35,319 bases of DNA. Origin: BJGN01 sp041159865 (GTDB taxonomy: Bacteria > Bacteroidota > Bacteroidia > Chitinophagales > Saprospiraceae). Below the pieces are notes generated by a model. The model made no database searches. It had not been told where the DNA came from and saw only the letters and a program-made list of their open reading frames with translations. Below are positions 24,525-33,594 of this stretch, in pieces. Made by a program: the position numbers and the translations under genes. The stretch covers positions 1-35,319 of the forward strand of contig JBEAXK010000112.1 in NCBI GenBank assembly GCA_041159865.1, given 5' to 3'. The first letter of the stretch is position 1; each line of letters begins with the position of its first letter.

Positions 24525-25727
24525 TCAATTTTCGTTGAAAGAAATAATTTTTAATTCAACACGTTGATTTTTCCTTCGCCCTTCTGCTGTATCATTTGAT
24601 GCAATTGGAAATTTCTTTCCATAGCCTTTATAAGTTAATCTTGCCCGGTCGATATTTTTACTTACTAAGTAATCTACGACTGCTTTTGCCCTGTCTGTTG
24701 ATATTTTATTACAATAATTATCTGTGCAGAGGCCGTTTGAATGCCCGCCAACTTCAATAGAAATATCAGAATTACTTCTTAGAAATTCTACGAGGTCATT
24801 TAAAAATTGATAAGACTCCTTAGTAAACACGGACTTATCCATTTCAAAAAATATTTTATCAATCCGCAATGTTTGCCCCTTTTTAATATCCGATCTTTTC
24901 AGATTATTTACAGACGCACTTTCAATAATATCTTTGGGTTCTGAAACCACTGGAGCTGCAGGTTTTTCTACCTTTTGTTTGATGGTATTCGAATCTTTGT
25001 TGTCTAATTTAACCGTTTCCGCCTTTACAACCACAGATTCCTGTTTTTTTTCAGGTTGACTGGTATTGGTTTCATTTTGGACTTGACTTTCTCTGCAATT
25101 TGCAACCTTAATTTCTGAAAAATTATCTACCAGTAAATTACCATTATAGGGAATCAAAGTAGGTGTTTTATAATAGGCTTCTAAAATTAAGAAAGAGTAA
25201 TTTTTAGTCGGTTCCAGTTTAAAATTATAATCTTGCCAGCGGGTATTTGCAATCATTGGAGATTCAGCCAATAATTCTTTTTTTTCACAATAACCATTAC
25301 CCCCATATATCCGAAGTTTAGCAGGCGTGGTATAATTGGCCGTTTGATCTGAAAGCCGGCTGATGGATACATATAATTCTGAGCGGCAAAGGGCAATGGA
25401 AAAGGAATAACATTTTCCTTTTTCGAGAGGTCTGGATAATTCCTGACCTACAGATTCCCATGTATCATTATCTCTTACAACCAGTCCAAGATAAGTATTT
25501 CCATCAGCTGCAGGTTTTGTTACGCTAAATATTCCACTGGGTTGAATATCTGGAGCAGATTCCCCTTTAAATCCACAATCTGACCAGGCACGAGGTGCTT
25601 TTGAATGTCTCGGCATATCTTCAAAGGAGGGATTTATTAGTTGAATAACCTCAGACGACTCCTGTGCCATCAACACCGTAGGAGAAATTAACACCAAGAG
25701 GTAATTAAACATTAAAAATTTACTCAT
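24525..25727 (-). CDS. OmpA-like protein with an N-terminal galactose-binding-like domain
   Basis: Probable peptidoglycan-anchored outer-membrane or periplasmic protein of 400 residues. The start is the ATG at 25727; a TTG three codons upstream is less likely. A signal peptide ends near VLMAQ. Residues about 25-190 form a beta-rich domain like carbohydrate-binding jelly rolls (INPSFEDMPRHSKAPRAWSD, then WESVGQELSRPLEKGKCYSF and GNLLVDNFSEI). A K/E/T/Q-rich linker of about 80 residues follows. The C-terminal 120 residues are an OmpA domain (FFEMDKSVFT, IEVGGHSNG, ISTDRAKAVVDYLV, YGKKFPIASNDTAEGRRKNQRVEL). The insert CTDNYC in the OmpA peptidoglycan loop puts two cysteines close together, perhaps a disulfide. 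What the N-terminal domain binds is unknown. Confidence 0.88.
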   Translation of the reverse strand: MSKFLMFNYLLVLISPTVLMAQESSEVIQLINPSFEDMPRHSKAPRAWSDCGFKGESAPDIQPSGIFSVTKPAADGNTYLGLVVRDNDTWESVGQELSRPLEKGKCYSFSIALCRSELYVSISRLSDQTANYTTPAKLRIYGGNGYCEKKELLAESPMIANTRWQDYNFKLEPTKNYSFLILEAYYKTPTLIPYNGNLLVDNFSEIKVANCRESQVQNETNTSQPEKKQESVVVKAETVKLDNKDSNTIKQKVEKPAAPVVSEPKDIIESASVNNLKRSDIKKGQTLRIDKIFFEMDKSVFTKESYQFLNDLVEFLRSNSDISIEVGGHSNGLCTDNYCNKISTDRAKAVVDYLVSKNIDRARLTYKGYGKKFPIASNDTAEGRRKNQRVELKIISFNEN

Positions 25728-25788
25728 TTCCTGCAATTTCTTATTAGAATGATTAGCTTGTTTAATTTAAACGGGAAGTAAAGGATTA

Positions 25789-27012
25789 TTATTGGAAGGC
25801 ATTTATTCCTGTTATATCCATACCTGTTATCAATAAATGAATATCGTGCGTACCTTCATAAGTTATGACCGATTCCAGATTCATGATATGGCGCATAATG
25901 GGATATTCAGAAGTAATTCCCATTCCACCGTGTATTTGTCTGGCTTCTCTGGCTATTTCAAGAGCCATATTCACATTATTTCTTTTTGCCATAGAAATTT
26001 GAGCGGGTGAAGCCTCACCTTTATTAGCGAGCGTACCTAATCTCCAGGCCAGTAATTGAGCCTTTGTAATTTCGGTAATCATTTCCGCTAATTTTTTCTG
26101 GGTCAACTGAAAACCACCAATGGGCTTACCAAACTGCTCCCTTTCCAGGCTATAACGCAAAGCAGAATCGTAACAATCTAAGGCAGCACCGATGGCACCC
26201 CAGGCTATTCCATATCTGGCTTTCGACAAACAGGATAATGGACCTTTTAAACCCTGAACATTGGGTAAGATATTTGCTTTTGGAATTCTTACATTCTCAA
26301 AAACCAGTTCACCTGTAACAGAAGCCCTGAGAGACCATTTGCCTTTTATTTCAGGAGCAGAAAAACCGGGCATCCCCTTCTCTACGATGACCCCTCTTAT
26401 TATTCCACTTTCATCTTTCGCCCACACAACAGCAATATCTGCAACGGGAGAATTTGTTATCCACATTTTAGATCCATTTAGGATAACATGATCCCCGTCA
26501 TCCGCTATTTTGGTTAACATTCCCGAAGGATTTGACCCATGATCAGGTTCCGTAAGTCCAAAACAACCAATCAGTTCACCCGAGCCTAAACCGGGTAAAT
26601 ATTTCTTACGCTGTACTTCCGATCCAAATTTATAAATGGGATACATCACCAGTGAACCCTGAACGGAAGCCATAGACCGGATACCAGAATCGCCCCTCTC
26701 GAGTTCCTGCATGATAAGCCCGTAAGCTATTTCATCCATTCCTCCACCCCCATATTCTAACGGAATAGTGGGTCCAAATGCACCCACATGAGCGAGACCT
26801 TTAAATAAATGAACCGGGCATTTTGCTGCCTGGGCATAACCTTCAATAATTGGACTCACTTCCTGTTTGACCCAATCTCTGACGGCATCACGAGCCATCT
26901 TATGTTCTTCATCTAACAAATCATCTATTTTATAATAGTCATGCCCTCCAAAAAGGTCTATTTTATTCGAAATAAACAGATCTTTTTCCATATTTGAAAC
27001 TGATGATTTCAT
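25789..27012 (-). CDS. gcdH: Glutaryl-CoA dehydrogenase (acyl-CoA dehydrogenase family)
   Basis: FAD enzyme that oxidises and decarboxylates glutaryl-CoA to crotonyl-CoA in lysine and tryptophan breakdown. From the ATG at 27012 it has 407 residues. Matches to the glutaryl-CoA branch are strong: FGLTEPDHGSNPSGM, WITNSPVADIAVVWAKD, GKWSLRASVTGEL, CLSKARYGIAWGAIGAA, QFGKPIGGFQLTQKKLAEM, and TYEGTHDIHLL with catalytic Glu386. An upstream TTG (27033) would add seven residues, but it lies inside the TAACTTTG promoter box, so it cannot be the start if that box is used. The OmpA-like gene follows 61 bases downstream on the same strand. Confidence 0.92.
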   Translation of the reverse strand: MKSSVSNMEKDLFISNKIDLFGGHDYYKIDDLLDEEHKMARDAVRDWVKQEVSPIIEGYAQAAKCPVHLFKGLAHVGAFGPTIPLEYGGGGMDEIAYGLIMQELERGDSGIRSMASVQGSLVMYPIYKFGSEVQRKKYLPGLGSGELIGCFGLTEPDHGSNPSGMLTKIADDGDHVILNGSKMWITNSPVADIAVVWAKDESGIIRGVIVEKGMPGFSAPEIKGKWSLRASVTGELVFENVRIPKANILPNVQGLKGPLSCLSKARYGIAWGAIGAALDCYDSALRYSLEREQFGKPIGGFQLTQKKLAEMITEITKAQLLAWRLGTLANKGEASPAQISMAKRNNVNMALEIAREARQIHGGMGITSEYPIMRHIMNLESVITYEGTHDIHLLITGMDITGINAFQ

Positions 27013-27030
27013 TATTAAATGTTTAGGATG

Positions 27031-27038
27031 CAAAGTTA
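27031..27038 (-). promoter_or_regulatory. Candidate -7 box TAACTTTG for gcdH
   Basis: Exact TAnnTTTG match on the minus strand, 18 bases from the ATG at 27012, which predicts a short leader of about 10-12 bases. No clear -33 TTTG is present. The box contains the TTG that an open-frame start call would pick, and so argues for the ATG. Confidence 0.45.
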
Positions 27039-27097
27039 AAATTTCCTACTTTAATATTCATACGAATTAATGGGATTAAAGTCACCCTTAAGTGAAA

Positions 27098-27658
27098 TTA
27101 CTCTGTCCAGTCCCATAATACTATGTGCCATTTAACGCCTTCATATTCCAATGTATGTATGATTTTAAATCCACATTTTTCATGTGCTTTTATGGATCTG
27201 ATATTAACTTCGGAAATATCAGTTATACAATAATCATATTTATCGATTAAACACTCTTTGAAATATTGATACATTTTAGGAACTAATCCTTGCCCTCTAA
27301 AAGGTTTTGCAACACACAACTGACCAACAAGTATTACCTTTGCCTCCCTTAAAGGCCTATTTTTATAATCCATTTGTTTGATTGCATCAAATAACCCATC
27401 CAGTAAATCATGTTCCCCATAAAGTTCATTTACCGTAACCATAGCATAACCAACTACCTTATTTCCTTGACATGCAATAATAGTTGGCTCAAAATCATGC
27501 ATCTTTTTTAGCAATTCTATGGAATAAGAGGCGGTTACAAATCCTTCCTTTTCTTTCTCCTCCTTTGAAATATTTGTTATCCTGTTCTCCTCTTGTAAGG
27601 CTTTAACACCTTCAATTTCCCAATTTTCTGAAACTCTTTTTATTAAAATTTCGCTCAT
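27098..27658 (-). CDS. GNAT-family N-acetyltransferase
   Basis: Predicted acetyl-CoA-dependent acyltransferase of 186 residues. The acetyl-CoA site is seen in VILVGQLCVAKPFRGQGLVPKMYQYFKE (about 109-136), with the RGQGLV turn that grips the pyrophosphate. The preceding strand CQGNKVVGYAMVTV and the following SEVNIRSIKAHEKCGFKII, ending the fold, are also typical. The substrate is unknown. It is divergent from folB, with 58 bases between the two starts, where two TATATTTA variants (one mismatch from the -7 box) may serve folB. The gcdH gene lies 85 bases downstream but carries its own candidate promoter. Confidence 0.88.
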   Translation of the reverse strand: MSEILIKRVSENWEIEGVKALQEENRITNISKEEKEKEGFVTASYSIELLKKMHDFEPTIIACQGNKVVGYAMVTVNELYGEHDLLDGLFDAIKQMDYKNRPLREAKVILVGQLCVAKPFRGQGLVPKMYQYFKECLIDKYDYCITDISEVNIRSIKAHEKCGFKIIHTLEYEGVKWHIVLWDWTE

Positions 27659-27716
27659 TAGCCTTGTTTATTAAACGGTATATTTAGGGTAAAAAAATTA
27701 TATTTACAATTAAAAA

Positions 27717-28067
27717 ATGATAATTGCTCTTGAGGGAATGCGTTTTTGGGCCAAAATCGGCTATTATGAAGAAGAACAGTTGTTAGGTAACGAAATACAT
27801 GTCGATGTACATGTTGACACTGGTACAAATAGTTTACTTCAAACAGATGACCTGGAAAACACCCTTAACTACGAAACCATCTATCATCTTTGCCGCATGG
27901 AAATGAAAAAACCAGCACGTTTATTGGAAACTGTAGCGGTTAACATCCATCAGCGCATTCATGCACAGTTTCAAGATAAAGTATTTGATGTCAAAGTTCG
28001 CATTTCAAAATTATCCCCTCCTTTGAAAGGACCTGTGGACCGGGCTTTTATTGAAATAAGGGGCTAA
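27717..28067 (+). CDS. folB: Dihydroneopterin aldolase
   Basis: Cleaves 7,8-dihydroneopterin to 6-hydroxymethyl-7,8-dihydropterin and glycolaldehyde in folate synthesis. The 116 residues are a normal length. Visible family elements are EGMRFWAKIGYYEEEQLLGNEIHVDV at the start (with the substrate-binding Glu), NTLNYETIYHLC with the active-site Tyr, LLETVAVNIHQRI, and VKVRISKLSPPLKGPVDRAFIEI carrying the conserved late Lys. Folate made here would feed GcvT, also in the window. It converges on the M36 protease gene with 14 bases between the stops; I see no strong hairpin there. Confidence 0.95.
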   Translation: MIIALEGMRFWAKIGYYEEEQLLGNEIHVDVHVDTGTNSLLQTDDLENTLNYETIYHLCRMEMKKPARLLETVAVNIHQRIHAQFQDKVFDVKVRISKLSPPLKGPVDRAFIEIRG

Positions 28068-28081
28068 AAAATAACCCTTCC

Positions 28082-31000
28082 TTAAAACTTCACCCAGCGA
28101 ATTACCTGGCTAACCCCTTCTGAAACTACTTCAACTAAGTAAATACCAGGCAAATAGTCATTAACTGGTAAAATAAACTGCTGACCATTTCCATGGTAAT
28201 CCAATTTCACCGTTTGTACTGATTGTCCGGAAACCTGTCTGATTGAGCAATGCAGAATTCCCGCCTTTTCACCTTTTACATTTAAAATGATCTCATCCGT
28301 TCCAGGATTAGGAAATGCACTGATTTCAAAAAGTTCCTGTTTTGCCTCATTTACCGAAGTTTGAATGCCTGTCTGAACTAATGTACCCCCTAAGATGGCA
28401 TCTCCACATGCTGTTGCACCATCGGAGGCAGTGGCACAAATAGTACTATTTAACCAGTTGGCATCCATTATGACTACATCATCTATTTTCCATCCATCAT
28501 AAACAATGGGTTCTTCCGACCCTTCTGCCCCTTGAACAAACCGCCAGCGTAAATTAAGTTTTTCATTTTTAAACGGAGAAAGTTTAACTACCGTAGATTG
28601 ATACTGATTCGATTCTCCCCAGAATGCTTTGGTGGTAAATCCAACAGTTCTAGGATCTAATCTGCCATCATACCCCTTTCTAACAAACAAAGAGTCGGGC
28701 ATGGGTAACCAGGAGGAACCCTCATTTAAACTATATTCCAAGAAACCACCATCCTTACCTGGATCTATTTCATATTGATGATAAAAGGATAGCGTTGGAT
28801 TGGTTGTACCTGAAACAGAAGGTTGGTACTTTAATCTTAGCTTTGCATCAGTCGCCTCTTTTCCATTAGAAACGGTCCAGCTATATTGTCCACTGACAGC
28901 ATTTCCAGTACTTAATTTCCACAAATCTTTATTACCTGCATTCGACTCTGTTAGCCAGTTTCCTTCTCCTCCTTCCAGCTCATCTATGAATATTCGCCTG
29001 GAGAATTTAACGTTATTCGTAGCTATTTTATAAAAAACCACCAAAGATTCATTCGTATTTAAATCTGAAGTAGAAAAATTTAAAACATCACCTTGTAAAA
29101 TAACACTTCTACCTCCTTGTAAACTGCCTGGTATATAAGTGCAACCTGAAGGAATAAAATCTTTAAACTTGATATTATTTGCTACTTTTAATTGATGATT
29201 TACCAAAGAAATTTTCACCGTAAGTGTGTCACCTGGCTGGATAACTTTTGGAGAAATTTCTTTTTCAATTTTCAACGTTTTTAGACAGGAAGGTAATTTA
29301 TCAAAAGATTGGGTATTATCATTCCTATTGGTTGATGAACCTTGTTTAGCGCTATAACCCAAACCTCTTCTTGAGAATACATCCCAAAGAAGACATTCAT
29401 TTTCGCCTTTATTATTAATCAGATCGGCAGCAAAAATGGCATCCCGGCCATCCAGAAAACCCGGATTACAATTTTGAAGTTTCATCCCATCCATAACCAG
29501 CTGAATGGCTCTATTATTTCCTCCTTTACCATTTACGAGATCAGGATCAAACCCATATTTATCAGCCATTTTCCAATATAAATCCCATAAAGTAATGGCC
29601 CAAACTTCTCCCAACGGATGGGGAGCAGTGGTACCAATAACATCATCATAGGTTTGGTTATTAATGGTAAAATCGGTTGAATATAATTGCCTCCGGATTC
29701 CATTGGTGCTGTTATCTGAATATCCACCAATTGGAATCCCGGTTTTACCATTATCTCCAGGTTTAACGGCTGTTATTAAAGTGAAAAAATCACTCCATCC
29801 CTCTCCCATCTGTTCGTCATTATTGAGGCAACTGGTATAGGAAGGACCTCCGGTAAGTCTGTTAGAGATTCCATGACCATACTCATGCGCGACTATACCA
29901 TTATCAAAACTGGCATCTCTGATTACCAGATCATTACTGTTTGCTTGTAACGTTACGCGAACTGTCTGCCCCTGTCTCAGTGCATTTTTTATCGAATTTC
30001 CACTTGAAGAGGGAAGCATAACCACTGGAATTTTGGGTATTGGATTAGTTCCATCACTTCCCATGGTGATAATATCATTGGAAGTATTTACGACAATCAC
30101 TGCTAATGCACCTGCCGCTTCTGCTTTAATAACCTTCTCTTTAAATTTACAGGTTCCTCTGTCAACAACAGCAATTTTACCTTTTATAGCAGCAGCATTG
30201 GTTAAAGTACCACATGCCAAAGCGGAGGATACTGAATCAAGAGCAATAATTAGATTTCCAGTAATTGGATTACTACTTATGTAGGGACCAAAAGTAGCTA
30301 AGCCCACATTATAAGTGGTGGCCAATGTTGAAGGCATATTTACTGTAAGCACTTTCCCCTCACCAGGCATCCAAAGGTACATTTGCATCCTTCCACTTGC
30401 TCCATCGGGAGGGGTTGAAAAATTAGCATTATTAAATCCGCTGGCATCCTGACCCTCTGCTTTGACAGGATCACCCGCCTTTCCTGCTTTTCCATACAAA
30501 TTCTGCTGAAAATTACCCGCTTCTTCGTTAAATCCATAGCGATAGGTAAAATCATGCATAAAATTATTCATATAAAACAACTGCGTGATTGCTGCCTCTT
30601 GATAATTATCAGGAGTTTTAGCCGCATCAAAAGGAAAGTCAAAAATAAGACTTGTACTTCCATCTACCGTTTTTTCATCCGGGTTATTGTCCGCATCTCT
30701 GTCCAAATAAGCATTGACATTATTACCTCTTGTTGTTGTATATTCTGAACCCTCTATTCCGTTGGTATCATGCCATCCAAAAGGAGAAGCTATCTGATCT
30801 GAAGCATTATTTAACAATACTCTTCCCCCCTCCAGAGGGGAAGAAAGATAATAAGGAAATACACGATAATTACCTTTATTTAGCAAGCTAAATGATTGAT
30901 AATTTAATTTTTGTTCTACATTTAAAGGGATATGATCACTAGGCAGATGGCTTTTATGATTGCAATAAAGGGTATAATTTTCTTTTAATAAAACGTCTCC

Positions 31001-31648
31001 TGTTTTTGCATCTATTTTAAAGACCCAATAATCAGGTGTTCTGGGGTCATCTAAAGGAACCTCCCAAGCAAGCTTTAAATTTCCATTTTTTTCTTTAACA
31101 AAAACAAGTGAAACTGCTATTTCCGATTCACTCCACTTGGTTTCTGAAAATATGTATTTTCCTTCCTTATTTTTTTGAATATTTTGAGCTTGAACATTTT
31201 CTACTGATTGCCCTAACGAAATTGCAGCATAACGAGCTGCTTGCCAGGCATTAATTTCAGGTTTGTTATAAAGAGAGCCGAGAATTACACGATCTTTCAA
31301 TTTGGGTAAAAAGCCATTTGTTGCATAGGCCAACGTACCATTTTGTAAAAAATGAAAGCCTGAAATAGCTTTATCTACAGGAATACCATCCAATTCTTGC
31401 TGGACATATATATGTTCCACGGCATTATGATCACTATTATATTGATCCCGAATAGACAATGAACTCAGATCATTAGCTGTTAATTGCCAGTTTGACGCAA
31501 TTTGTCGAATCTTCAACAGATCATCCTGAATTTCAAAAGGAATTTGTGCAACCCCAGAATATGCCATTACAAACAAAAAAAACAATATAAGATGTTTCGA
31601 AATTTTCATCACCATAATTTTTTTAAAATGCATTTTCTGACCTATCAT
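28082..31648 (-). CDS. Secreted M36 (fungalysin) metallopeptidase with T9SS sorting domain
   Basis: Large secreted zinc endopeptidase, 1188 residues. Order of parts: a signal peptide (core ILFFLFVMAYSGVAQ; the true start may be the ATG at 31609), an FTP-type propeptide (about 50-225), and the M36 domain. This domain is interrupted by a protease-associated (PA) insert at about 440-570 (KIAVVDRGTCKFKEKVIKAE). The zinc site is HEYGH at 588-592, with Glu616 in GEGWSD as third ligand. Then come a DUF11-like domain (about 795-880), an immune-inhibitor-A/MAM-like beta domain (about 890-1075), and a C-terminal T9SS type A sorting domain (FPNPGTDEIILNV, ending VIRWVKF). The enzyme probably digests external protein for nutrition. 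The 212-base gap upstream is AT-rich and holds no clear feature. Confidence 0.93.
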   Translation of the reverse strand: MIGQKMHFKKIMVMKISKHLILFFLFVMAYSGVAQIPFEIQDDLLKIRQIASNWQLTANDLSSLSIRDQYNSDHNAVEHIYVQQELDGIPVDKAISGFHFLQNGTLAYATNGFLPKLKDRVILGSLYNKPEINAWQAARYAAISLGQSVENVQAQNIQKNKEGKYIFSETKWSESEIAVSLVFVKEKNGNLKLAWEVPLDDPRTPDYWVFKIDAKTGDVLLKENYTLYCNHKSHLPSDHIPLNVEQKLNYQSFSLLNKGNYRVFPYYLSSPLEGGRVLLNNASDQIASPFGWHDTNGIEGSEYTTTRGNNVNAYLDRDADNNPDEKTVDGSTSLIFDFPFDAAKTPDNYQEAAITQLFYMNNFMHDFTYRYGFNEEAGNFQQNLYGKAGKAGDPVKAEGQDASGFNNANFSTPPDGASGRMQMYLWMPGEGKVLTVNMPSTLATTYNVGLATFGPYISSNPITGNLIIALDSVSSALACGTLTNAAAIKGKIAVVDRGTCKFKEKVIKAEAAGALAVIVVNTSNDIITMGSDGTNPIPKIPVVMLPSSSGNSIKNALRQGQTVRVTLQANSNDLVIRDASFDNGIVAHEYGHGISNRLTGGPSYTSCLNNDEQMGEGWSDFFTLITAVKPGDNGKTGIPIGGYSDNSTNGIRRQLYSTDFTINNQTYDDVIGTTAPHPLGEVWAITLWDLYWKMADKYGFDPDLVNGKGGNNRAIQLVMDGMKLQNCNPGFLDGRDAIFAADLINNKGENECLLWDVFSRRGLGYSAKQGSSTNRNDNTQSFDKLPSCLKTLKIEKEISPKVIQPGDTLTVKISLVNHQLKVANNIKFKDFIPSGCTYIPGSLQGGRSVILQGDVLNFSTSDLNTNESLVVFYKIATNNVKFSRRIFIDELEGGEGNWLTESNAGNKDLWKLSTGNAVSGQYSWTVSNGKEATDAKLRLKYQPSVSGTTNPTLSFYHQYEIDPGKDGGFLEYSLNEGSSWLPMPDSLFVRKGYDGRLDPRTVGFTTKAFWGESNQYQSTVVKLSPFKNEKLNLRWRFVQGAEGSEEPIVYDGWKIDDVVIMDANWLNSTICATASDGATACGDAILGGTLVQTGIQTSVNEAKQELFEISAFPNPGTDEIILNVKGEKAGILHCSIRQVSGQSVQTVKLDYHGNGQQFILPVNDYLPGIYLVEVVSEGVSQVIRWVKF

Positions 31649-31860
31649 AAAAGTAACGCATTTAATACAAAAAGGATTTTTTAAACGGCATTATTATTTA
31701 ATTTATAGTTCTAAAAGGAATTTTATTCAAGCTAAAAAGTGGTAAAACAGTTAAAACAAATGGATAAGTTAAAAAGAAACCCAATAAATAATAACTCGAT
31801 TTATTTATACACAATATTAAATTTTTTAGGTAACTTGTAGGTAATCTAAAACTATCTGCA

Positions 31861-33504
31861 ATGAAATCTACTAGAAGAAATTTTATTCAATCTATGGGCG
31901 TTGGTGCCATTGGTTTGTCCCTCCCTAATGTCAGTTTTGGCAAAAACAAGACGAACGAATTAATTGCTGAGGAGGATCAGATACTCCATATTGGCGATAA
32001 TATTGCTGTGGCTCAAACAGAATACGGAAAAGTCCGAGGATTTATACTTAGGGGAATCCATCAATTTTTGGGTATTCCTTATGGTGCTGATACCAGTGGA
32101 AAGAACCGATTTATGCCTCCTCAAAAACCAACACCATGGACAGATGTTAAACCAACGATTTGGTGGGGTAATACTGCACCACAAATCATGGAAAAAAGAT
32201 ATGCAAACGTGGTCTCTTCCTTTGTTGATCATTGGAATTATGATGATGTTTCAGAAGATTGCCTTAAATTAAATGTATGGACTCCTGCCTTAGATAATAA
32301 AAAACGTCCTGTTGTCGTGTGGTTACATGGTGGTGGTTATGTCAATGGTAATGGCATAGAACAGGATGGATATCATGGTGAAAATCTGGCAAGATTTGGT
32401 GATATTGTTTTTTGCTCCGTGAATCATCGGCTTGGTGCCCTAGGTTATTGTTGCTTATCTGCAGCAGGAGGTGGATCTGGGTCTGGAAATGCGGGTAACC
32501 TCGATTTAGTTGCCTCCTTAGAATGGGTAAAAAATAATATCTCTCAATTTGGAGGTGATCCTGGAAATGTAACCATTATCGGTCAGTCAGGAGGTGGTGC
32601 TAAAGTGACTACTTTGATGAATATGCCTGCTGCAAAAGGCCTTTTTCATAAAGCTGTTGCATTAAGTGGGAGTTCACTCATTGGAGTTAACAAAGATTAT
32701 GCTGAAAAATTAGGCCTAAAAGTAATGGAAGAAGCAGGCTTAAAAGCTGGGGAAATAGAAAAGTTACAACAAATACCCTGGTTAGAATTTATTCATATTG
32801 CCAATAGAGCCGTTACAAAATTATCGGATGAAGCTAAGAAAATGGGCATACAAAGGGAAGGATTTTCGCCTGTTTCTGACGGTATACATTTGATCGATGA
32901 ACCATTTTTTTCTACCGATCTTTCCGCCAATGTTCCATTAATGATCAATACTACTTTTCATGAATGGACCCCTTCAAGAGCCGATGCCAGTTTAGAAACC
33001 GTAACCTGGGAACAAGTGGCTGAGAGATTAACGCCTCGTTTTGGTGAAAAATCCAATGCTATTTTAGCTGCCTACAAAAAGCAATTCCCCTCAGCTTCTC
33101 CTGTTGAAATATGGGCATTGATTCTTTCAAACAGGAAAAATGCTGTTGCAGCGGCAGATGCCAAAACAAAACAAGGCAAAGCTCCCGTTTATCTATCCTG
33201 GTTTGGATGGGAACCACCCCTTTTTGACGGCAGAATGCGTGCATTCCATTGTATAGACATTTGCTTTTGGTTTTATAATACGGAACTCATGTACACCCAT
33301 ACAGGGGGTGGTAAAAGACCCAAAGCGCTCTCTCAAAAAATGGCCGGATCATTCCTGAAATTTATAAAAACTGGAAATCCAAACGGTGGAGGTTTACCTC
33401 AATGGACTCCTTATTCCACCGAAAATGGAGAAACGATGATTTTAGACGATATTTGTTTAATGCAAAATAACCCCGATGCTGAAGCCAGAAAGGCCTTAGA
33501 TTAG
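31861..33504 (+). CDS. Type B carboxylesterase with Tat-type signal
   Basis: Predicted exported serine esterase of 547 residues in the carboxylesterase/lipase family. The N-terminus has a twin-arginine motif (STRRNFIQ) before a hydrophobic stretch (GVGAIGLSLPNVSFG), suggesting folded export by Tat. The oxyanion hole is HGGGY at 156-160. The catalytic triad is Ser243 (GQSGGG), Glu368 (TTFHEWT) and His463 (AFHCIDICFWF). SEDCLKLNVWTP is the family's second signature. Substrate could be an ester of plant, lipid or xenobiotic origin and is not visible here. The gene is divergent from the M36 protease and precedes rlmB by 90 bases. Confidence 0.93.
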   Translation: MKSTRRNFIQSMGVGAIGLSLPNVSFGKNKTNELIAEEDQILHIGDNIAVAQTEYGKVRGFILRGIHQFLGIPYGADTSGKNRFMPPQKPTPWTDVKPTIWWGNTAPQIMEKRYANVVSSFVDHWNYDDVSEDCLKLNVWTPALDNKKRPVVVWLHGGGYVNGNGIEQDGYHGENLARFGDIVFCSVNHRLGALGYCCLSAAGGGSGSGNAGNLDLVASLEWVKNNISQFGGDPGNVTIIGQSGGGAKVTTLMNMPAAKGLFHKAVALSGSSLIGVNKDYAEKLGLKVMEEAGLKAGEIEKLQQIPWLEFIHIANRAVTKLSDEAKKMGIQREGFSPVSDGIHLIDEPFFSTDLSANVPLMINTTFHEWTPSRADASLETVTWEQVAERLTPRFGEKSNAILAAYKKQFPSASPVEIWALILSNRKNAVAAADAKTKQGKAPVYLSWFGWEPPLFDGRMRAFHCIDICFWFYNTELMYTHTGGGKRPKALSQKMAGSFLKFIKTGNPNGGGLPQWTPYSTENGETMILDDICLMQNNPDAEARKALD

Positions 33505-33594
33505 TTTCCCCTATCCTGCTAAATTTCTTTCAATATTTTGGATACCTTTAGGCTCATTAAATTAGCCGACGATTATTTAAATCAGAGAAATTAT

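Noticed and set aside
28055..28079. Hairpin terminator between folB and the M36 gene
   Set aside because: Only a five-base stem (AAGGG/CCCTT) with a long AT loop forms, too weak to call.
33538..33594. TTG at 33538 as the start of the RNA methyltransferase
   Set aside because: The 19 extra residues match nothing in the family, while the ATG at 33595 gives the usual N-terminus.
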